A DNA stretch of 45,867 nt, taken from NCBI RefSeq assembly GCF_000315625.1, contig NW_005434667.1, positions 343,160 through 389,026 of the forward strand. Reading direction: 5' to 3'. This document shows, piece by piece, positions 39,479 through 45,867 of the stretch. Each line of letters starts with the position of its first letter. The first letter of the stretch is position 1. Origin of the DNA: Guillardia theta CCMP2712 (taxonomy: Eukaryota; Cryptophyceae; Pyrenomonadales; Geminigeraceae). The notes below the pieces were generated by a model that was not told where the DNA came from, searched no databases, and saw nothing but the letters and a program-made list of their open reading frames with translations. Position numbers and translations under genes: made by a program.

Positions 39479-42400
39479 TCAGACTCGTGAATTCTCCTTG
39501 CAATCCAACCCCCTCGATGCTCTCCTGGTCAAGAGAAGTCGAACCCTTGAGCATGTGCTTGGCTTTCAAGAACAAGATGGTCGCCCTCGCCCAGCTCAAG
39601 CAACTTTGATCCGACAAGAGCTTCTCTGCCTTGGAAACAAATTTCTCTCCCTCCCTCGCCACAGTCTCTTCCAGCATCTGCGCGACCTCAGCAGGTCAAC
39701 TAGAGGACGAGTTGGCTCACCTCCTGGTTCCCTTGATTCGGAAGGACATCCGAACCATCAAGGAGGACGAGAGCTTCCAGCAACAGAATGCTGACGGTCG
39801 TGGGGCTCCTGCTGGACAGAAGCTCAGCTTCGCGAAGATGCGCTAGGGCACCTGAACACCAGCAGTGAGTGTGTTCGTCTCGTGTGCAACTATCTTACTG
39901 CTCATTTCACCCATGCGAACGAGATAATTCGCAATAGAACAATGAATAGAAATTATCAGCAGCTGTTTCTGGCTATCTGAGGCAAGGAAAGAAGCCATGT
40001 TCTCCACCTGACCCACGTCAAGCAGCCATCACAAAGAACCATAGCAAATCTCACAAGCTTGAGAGCGTCGATCATGGCAGAAAGCTTCTCTACAGCTCCA
40101 TTGTACGATGAGCGGCACAGGCATCTACTTCAACAGTCAGAGTCTCACACAGTAGATCTTTTCGCTCATCACAGGGCACTGCTTCGCTCCAGCAGGAGAA
40201 TGTTCAGCAAGGCGTTTTCCAAGACCATCGGGGGGCTTGCAGCCATCTCATCCACCTTGCGCGAGTGCTCCATCATCTCAAAGCCATCCTTCAGCACCTC
40301 TTCGGCTTTCAAAAGCGCATCTTTCTTGTCTGTGCTTGCAGTAGAGTCTGAACTCTGAAGTACCTCATGGATGTGAATGGCAGGCAACATCTGCGACCGG
40401 AAGAAATTGAGAAGAACGTCGAGCGACGAATCTGAGTGCCACCAGAAGAACTGCAGGTGACTATGTCGAGGTACAGAAAGATTCTTGCTTGAGTTCTGCA
40501 AGCTTTCAACATGACTGGAGGGAGTAGTCAACAACCTCAAAGTCTCGAAGAAAGGTCTGAGCTCCGCTGGAAGCTCTTGCTTGCCTTTTGAGCCCTCCAA
40601 GATGGCGTCGACACTGCTCACGTGCTCCCTTGCCTCTTGCACCATTCCAGCTTGTAGCTTGCTGTGTGCTAGCAACATGTAGCAAACGATTTCAAATTCA
40701 GATCTACGAGGCAAGATCGCGTCCTTCAGCAGCTCCATGCACGAGCGAATCTCAGCGTGAGCAGGTTCGAAGTCTCCTGTGCTGGCGTGCAGCTGATACG
40801 AAACAAGGTGAATCCATGGCCTGTACTCCAAGATCTTGATGTCCTCTACTATCTTCTTAGCCGCGGTCAATTCTCGCCATGCCTTATCCATGCTCTTGCC
40901 GATTCTGGCATGCACACAAGCTAAGCGGAGATGTAAGACTACACAGATTGCGTGGGATTTCGAAGATCCACCAGTCCTTTCAAGCAGCCTGAGAGCTTCA
41001 TGCATTCGACTGATCGCCGACTCATGATTGAATGTGTAGAAGCTGTATAGGTCGGTGAGCCTCAGACGGATCTTGACTCCTTCCATTGGCGACAGAGTGG
41101 AGTAAAGCTTCCCCCCTTCGAGAAACATGATGGCATAGGCAATCGCTCCACTTCTCTCCATCTGAACAGATGCTGACAACATGCTCTCTGCACTCATAGC
41201 TCCTGTCTTTCCGATCTTGGATGATTTGCTTGCATGGCTCGGTGTCATTCCTTGTGATTTTACACCCTGCCTGGACGTTTCCGCCAGAGACAGGTGCATT
41301 TTTTGATTCTCCGCAGGCATGTCCATAGGTGCCGAGTTTAGATGTCCTGCTCGGGCGGCAACAGGAGCACTTGCTCCCATCCTCACGTCAACCTTGGGAC
41401 CCGCGAGCGACTGTTGGGTTGTTGAAGATCCAACCATTTGACCAGCCTGCGCTTCAATTGAAATGACTTTTCTCTTCTTGTTCTTTTTGCTCGGATCAGA
41501 CTGATGTGATGGAATCGCTGAATTGATCGCATCGTTGGAATATACTTCCATCTGCTGAAGGTTTCTTCTGGGCTGAGTGTTCGACGTGCCAGGATAAGTA
41601 GCCAAGTCCGAGGAGATTTCAGGAAATCCTTTCGGGCCAGCCGCAATCGAGATAGGTACTTGCGAATAACTTCTATCTCTAGTTTGATCATAGCATTCCC
41701 TTCCTTGAAATGTAGGTTGGACTGTCCCCTCTCCATTACTTTGGAAAGAAGTAAGGGGTTGGTCAGATGGAGCATGGTACATTTGAGGTGCGGCAGACAA
41801 CATGGACGAATACTTGGCTCTTTTCTGGGAGGCGATATCTTGTGAGACTTGGGAATTCTTATATCCGTGGGATGTCGGCGTGACTCCAGGTTGGATGAAG
41901 CCTTCTTGGAAGCAGTCCACGAATCTCCCCATCGCTGGAGCATTCTGTTGCAGAGTTTCGGGAGGGAAATTACCCTGAATCGCACGATCACTTTGCTTTG
42001 AGGGTGCCGTAGGGTTCTTAGTGGTCGAGACGTTTGGATTCGCGATCGAGGACACTCGCCCTGTCATCGAAGGTTGAGTGCTTTGAGGGGTTTGAATCCG
42101 ATTAGCATAGCTCGATGCTGCTGGATTGTTCGGCATCAGATAGGCTGCACCTGCTTCTCTTCCAGTGCTGCCTTGAACGAAACCTCGAGACATTGAGGTG
42201 TCTGCGGAACTCGCCGCCATGAGCCCTCCCCGCACCTTGATGGAGCTTGCCGTACCCTGTGCTGTTTGTTGCGAAGGTCTCATGCCAGGGGCTTCGTGGG
42301 GTGCCTGGCTGTGATTCACTGCGATGTACCCCGCATATGCTTGTCCATATCCAGAGCTCATCGGCGCACTACTCATGCCGCTCATGCCGCTTGATGTGAA

Positions 42401-42688
42401 CATTCCTCCCTGGTGCTGCTGTAAGAGGCGCCTGTCGGTCTCACCCAACCCATTCATGGCGTAAGAGCCCGAGGGATACATCGAGCTCACGCTTGTCCCC
42501 ATGGAAGGGCCGGACACTCCTCGAGCCATTTGGTCGTAGTAGCCTGACATGTACGGAGGAACGGGATTTGCTGACGGGTTGTTGGGAGGCCTCGAAGCAA
42601 GAAGGTACTGCTGGGAAGCATAAGCTGAGAGATGTGGGTCTGTCGGATCGCTGGGATAGAGACCTTGCGCTCCCAGCTCATCCCACAT
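39014..42688 (-). CDS. SCC4: SCC4/MAU2-like cohesin loader subunit with long disordered N-terminus
   Basis: Eight phase-consistent exons: 42688-40173, 40124-40033, 39976-39852, 39822-39721, 39686-39510, 39483-39346, 39311-39186 and 39151-39014, giving 1,137 residues. Introns are 48, 56, 29, 34, 26, 34 and 34 nt. Residues 1 to about 480 are Ser/Gln/Pro/Met-rich and probably disordered. From about 498 the protein is TPR-like and follows plant and animal SCC4/MAU2. GAIAYAIMFLEGGK and VKIRLRLTDLYSFY correspond to plant KAVKCLEAICQ and VKTRLRISTLLL. HARIGKSMDKAWREL, AGMVQEAREHVSSVDAIL and LPAELRPFFETLRLL follow. The downstream exons add further TPR helices (EKLSAMIDALKLVRFAMVL, WMQAIDLLQKASE, TDAHTRVNMVGDVWLELRI). 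In known systems SCC4 pairs with SCC2 to load cohesin on chromatin. The 26- and 29-nt introns are unusually small and need cDNA. The family call rests on remembered motifs, not a search. Confidence 0.7.
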
Positions 42689-43137
42689 GATCCAAGAGCT
42701 TGAGACCTACGTGCAAGAAGACATGAGACAGAATCTCGTACACTCTCATCCGATCTATATCAACTTCTTGCAAGCTGCTTCAACCGTTCAAAGTCGCATC
42801 AGCTTTCTTCACAAACCATGCGCTACACTGATTCTTTTCCATGATTGAGATCAGTTCACAGATCGTCTCCCTCGTACCATCAGCTCTATCACCTGATCGT
42901 ACAACATCCTGCCCTTGACTCACCTCACCTCACTACTCCTCACACAAACTTGATCTCTCCTCCACCCTCGTCTCGTCTCTTCGCATCTCTTCGCATCTCT
43001 TGCTCTTCTCGTCTGCTAGTCTGGTCGCCTCCTCTCCTCTTCCTGTTCCTCGCCCTCCGTCTCCCGCCATTTTCCTTCATCCACTTACTAAGACCAGGTC
43101 CTAGTACTCTAGGGTACCCTACCACGGGATGCATCCT
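42689..43137. other. left part of the divergent intergenic region
   Basis: No gene is supported. Pyrimidine-rich CTCGTCTC stretches lie on the SCC4 side, and TCTAGGGTACCCTACCACGG lies at about 43109-43128. Confidence 0.5.
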
Positions 43138-43267
43138 TATAGTCAATGCTCTTCTTAAATTGAAAGCATCATAGTCAACATTACATTACTGCTTGTGAAG
43201 CTTTATAGTCAAGATATTGAAATTCAATGTAAATTTTATAGTCAATTCTAATTGGTGTTATAGTCAA
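43138..43267. promoter_or_regulatory. five copies of (T/C)ATAGTCAA between divergent genes
   Basis: TATAGTCAA occurs at 43138-43146, 43204-43212, 43237-43245 and 43259-43267, with CATAGTCAA at 43170-43178. All are in the same orientation. Start-to-start spacings are 32, 34, 33 and 22 nt. The last copy ends 15 nt before the SRP-receptor start codon. The block is A/T-rich, unlike its surroundings. Repetition, constant orientation and near-regular spacing suggest binding sites or a core promoter array. Confidence 0.6.
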
Positions 43268-43281
43268 ACAGCATCGGAGGC

Positions 43282-44681
43282 ATGCAGGGAGGCCGCGAGC
43301 TGATGGCGCTGGTGATGGCGGCGCTGGTGATGGCGGCGATGGCAGAGGAGGAGCAGAAGAGAGAGAACCTTGAGAGAAGCTGGATGGCAGGGGATGGGAT
43401 GATGGTCGGCGTGATCGTGTCGGTGGTGGTAGGAGGCCTAGGAGGATGGTTCTTGCTCCGAGGTGGGGGTAAGAAGAAGCTCAAGGGCGATGCTGTTTTC
43501 CTTGTTGGAGCGTGCGATGCTGGCAAGACAGTCCTCGTACAGAGACTGAGAGAAGAGGGAGGGGAGAAGGGAGTGAGACCGACACACACATCGATGATGC
43601 TCAACGAATGTACGATCCAGCTTGAGGGAGAGGACAAGGGCAGGGCAGTGCGAGTGATCGACTTCCCTGGGCATGGAAGGTTACGTCCCATGCTGTTCGA
43701 CATGCTCGAGGACTGTGCGGTCCTCATCTTTGTGATTGATGCCACCACCTTCCACCTACAAGGTAGCTGAGACGGACCGGTTACTGGATGGCTGACCATC
43801 TGCAGCACGGGAGATCGCGGAGTTCATGTTGGACCTTCTGACGTCAACGTCGCTGCTCAAGAACACGCGGATGATGCTGGTGGCGTGCAACAAGGTCGAT
43901 GCTCTTCCGGACGAGCTTGCGGGCATCTCGCCCAAAGTGATGGTGAAGAAGAGGCTTGAGGTGAGGAATCACGAGCCAGAGGGAGACAGAGGGAGAGGGA
44001 TAGAGAGGAGGGGGACGGTGGAGGGAGGGAGGGAGGAAAAGTCTCGAAGAGGGCAATAGGAGCGAGGAAGGAGGCAGATGAGGGGGGAGGGGAACATCGG
44101 TTCTGACGAATGAGATGGGAGATGCAAGAGCGCTGAACGACCAGATGTGTCAACTCAAGTGGTGGACAGAGCAGAAAGGAGGAAGGGAGGGGAGGGGAAG
44201 GGAGAAGAGGTGGGGAGGAGGAGCAGATGGTGTACGAGGTGGAGGAGGAGGAGAGGGGAGGCTGATGTGTGCGACAGTCCGAGATAGAAGCGCTGCGAGT
44301 CGCTCGAGCTGATTCGCTCAACGACACTGCCAACACGATGAGGGTGGAGCTCGAGATAGCTGGAGCAGAGTTCAAGTGGTCTGACTCTCCGCTGGATGTG
44401 AGGGCCAATTCTCTTGTCTCCTCCTCCTCCTCCTCCTCCTCCTCCTCCTCCTCCTCCTCCTCCTCCTCCTCCTCCTCCTCCTCCTCCTTTCACTGTGCGG
44501 GCTCGTCTGTGATAATCCTCCCCCCTCGCTTGTTTTCCCCTCACTTCATCCCCTTCTTCTCTCCTCTCTCGCCTTACCCGTGAGTTGCTTGTGGTTGCAG
44601 GTGGAATTTGCTGACTGCAGCGCGATGGAGGGGAAGGTCACACCAGTGGTCTCATTCCTCAAGAAGGCGATAAATTCTTAA
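43282..44681 (+). CDS. SRPRB: signal recognition particle receptor subunit beta
   Basis: Four exons: 43282-43762, 43806-43960, 44278-44397 and 44601-44681. Introns are 43, 317 and 203 nt, all GT-AG, and phases 1, 0 and 0 match, giving 278 residues (human 271). An N-terminal membrane anchor (MMVGVIVSVVVGGLGGWFLL) is followed by a small-GTPase fold. It has the P-loop GACDAGKT, a switch-I-side HTSMMLNE, DFPGHGRLRP (DxPGH), CNKVD (NKxD) and a C-terminal EFADCSA (SA motif). In eukaryotes this GTPase anchors SRP receptor alpha to the ER membrane and helps transfer ribosome-nascent chain complexes to the translocon. The first Met is followed by a second Met-rich hydrophobic stretch (LMALVMAALVMAAM), so the exact start is slightly uncertain. 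Confidence 0.93.
44418..44488 (+). repeat. (CTC)n repeat in the third SRPRB intron
   Basis: About 23 CTC units just after the donor at 44398 of intron 44398-44600. Confidence 0.95.
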
Positions 44682-44990
44682 TCACGAGAACAAACTATGA
44701 ATGCATCTATCAGACTCAGACTCCTCCTCTAAGCCCTTACAAGCTTCCTCCTCCTCCTCCTCCTCCTCCTCCTCCTCCTCCTCCTCCTCCTCCTCCTCCT
44801 CCTCCTGGCGATGGTCTTTCCTATCTGATCGTGCAGCTGAACATTTGGACGCCCATCCCTCCCACAATGATACTGCCAGGAAACTTATCGAAGGATCAGC
44901 ATGAAGCATCGGCACCTCAGCTGCTTGCGCGTCTCTCCCTCCTCTCCTCCCGTCGTTTGCTCCACCTCGATCGCATCCACACATGAGGTG
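44682..44990 (-). other. possible 3' exon of a convergent gene with a (GAG)n tract
   Basis: On minus, a frame after an acceptor-like GCGCAAGCAG reads AEVPMLHADPSISFLAVSLW and WASKCSAARSDRKDHRQ. It then has about 20 Glu from a (CTC)n repeat (44752-44805) and ends CKGLEEESESDRCIHSLFS. Its TGA is at 44684-44682, immediately after the SRPRB TAA at 44679-44681. The upstream sequence is the minisatellite, so the 5' part is unknown. It may be chance. Confidence 0.3.
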
Positions 44991-45039
44991 TCGCAGACCT
45001 GCGCGCAACTTGTGAGAGGAGCAAACACAAATAGAAAAG

Positions 45040-45056
45040 AGCAAGGACGAGGACGG

Positions 45057-45112
<56 letters not shown>

Positions 45113-45252
45113 ACGAGGACGAGGACGGGGACGGGGACGTTGACGAGGAGGACGGGGACGAGGACGAGGACGGGGACGAGGACGAGGACGGGGACGAGGA
45201 GGACGAGGTGGTGGTGGACGAGGAGGACGAGGACGGGGACGAGGAGGACGAG

Positions 45253-45286
<34 letters not shown>

Positions 45287-45351
45287 AGGACGGGGACGGG
45301 GACGTTGACGAGGAGGACGGGGACGAGGACGAGGACGGGGACGGGGACGAG

Positions 45352-45385
<34 letters not shown>

Positions 45386-45498
45386 AGGACGGGGACGGGG
45401 ACGTTGACGAGGAGGACGGGGACGAGGACGAGGACGGGGACGAGGAGGACGAGGTGGTGGTGGACGAGGAGGACGAGGACGGGGACGAGGAGGACGAG

Positions 45499-45532
<34 letters not shown>

Positions 45533-45830
45533 AGGACGGGGACGGGGACGTTGACGAGGAGGACGGGGACGAGGACGAGGACGGGGACGGGGACGAGGAC
45601 GGGGACGAGGAGGACGAGGTGGTGGTGGACGAGGAGGACGAGGACGGGGACGAGGAGGACGAGGACGAGGACGGGGACGAGGAGGACGAGGACGAGGACG
45701 GGGACGAGGAGGACGAGGACGAGGACAGGGACGAGGAGGACGAGGACGGGGACGAGGACGAGGAGGACGAAGACAAGGACGGGGAGGACAAGGACGAGGA
45801 CAAGGACAAGGAGGAGGTGCGGGGGCGACG
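45040..45830 (+). repeat. GACGAG/GACGGG minisatellite with higher-order structure
   Basis: About 790 nt of six-base units GACGAG and GACGGG with periodic GACGTTGACGAGGAG and GAGGTGGTGGTGGACGAG inserts at least three times, marking a higher-order unit of roughly 220-270 nt. Plus frames read acidic Asp/Glu/Gly/Val, Gly-Arg or Arg/Thr. Minus reads Ser/Pro. The acidic frame stays open from 45208 to a stop at 45858 after RGRRGRVKFVTL. It could be a coding acidic repeat or a plain minisatellite. Confidence 0.85.
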
Positions 45831-45867
45831 AGGACGAGTGAAATTCGTCACCTTATAAGGAATGCCA

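Noticed and set aside
43100-43130. TCTAGGGTACCCTACC palindrome-like stretch as a terminator or operator
   Set aside because: The dyad is short and has no context beyond a passing likeness to the 35-kb array word; not enough to call.
44682-45851. A 389-codon Ser/Pro-rich minus-strand frame
   Set aside because: Mostly the minisatellite read backwards. Only its last part (44682-44990) has any exon-like quality, listed separately at low confidence.

Overview
The window is nuclear DNA from a unicellular eukaryote. Its genes are broken by many short introns, most with GT-AG ends and at least two with GC-AG ends. Many introns are only about 30-60 nt, and the DNA between and inside genes is full of purine/pyrimidine microsatellites. 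There are no bacterial operons, ribosome binding sites or CRISPR arrays. The high coding density, short introns and moderate GC content suggest a protist or alga. A cryptophyte of the Guillardia type is my best guess, but it is only a guess.

Left part (1-17 kb). A minus-strand PP2C-type phosphatase carries a coiled coil made of four 64-residue tandem repeats (708-3527). A small unrecognised plus-strand gene follows (about 4187-4949). Next comes a minus-strand gene of about 11 kb with about 28 exons (about 5200-16326), which I read as a huntingtin homologue. Joining exons with matching splice phase gives roughly 2,600-2,700 residues of helical HEAT-like sequence. Blocks near both ends and in the middle resemble human huntingtin. 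An intron or alternative exon of this gene holds a perfect (CAG)49 tract in the coding sense and in frame with the next exon.

Middle (17-36 kb). After a GACA microsatellite of about 300 bp come a three-exon small coiled-coil gene (17233-17770) and a broken duplicate of the 3' end of the SCC4/MAU2 gene (18259-18919). Two small hypothetical genes and a frameshifted unrecognised coding relic (20.3-21.45 kb) follow. A single uninterrupted 12.4-kb reading frame (22444-34872, minus) then encodes a secreted, membrane-anchored protein of about 4,140 residues built from at least three kinds of repeated module. It is intronless in an intron-rich neighbourhood. Its 5' side faces a 0.75-kb array of short higher-order tandem repeats.

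Right part (36-45.9 kb). Two opposed Ty3/gypsy retrotransposon remnants (integrase on minus, gag-protease on plus) abut the intact copy of the SCC4 3' end. The SCC4/MAU2-like cohesin-loader gene (39014-42688, minus, 8 exons) and the SRP-receptor beta gene (43282-44681, plus, 4 exons) are divergent. They share an intergenic region holding five copies of TATAGTCAA at about 33-nt spacing. The window ends in an acidic-coding GACGAG/GACGGG minisatellite.

The genes are unrelated housekeeping or surface functions: phosphatase, HEAT scaffold, cohesin loading, ER targeting and cell surface. Exon joins were made by eye from splice dinucleotides and phase. The least certain are huntingtin exons 17/18, 24/25 and 26/27 and its C-terminus, the 5' end of the 4.2-kb gene, and everything between 18.9 and 22.4 kb.
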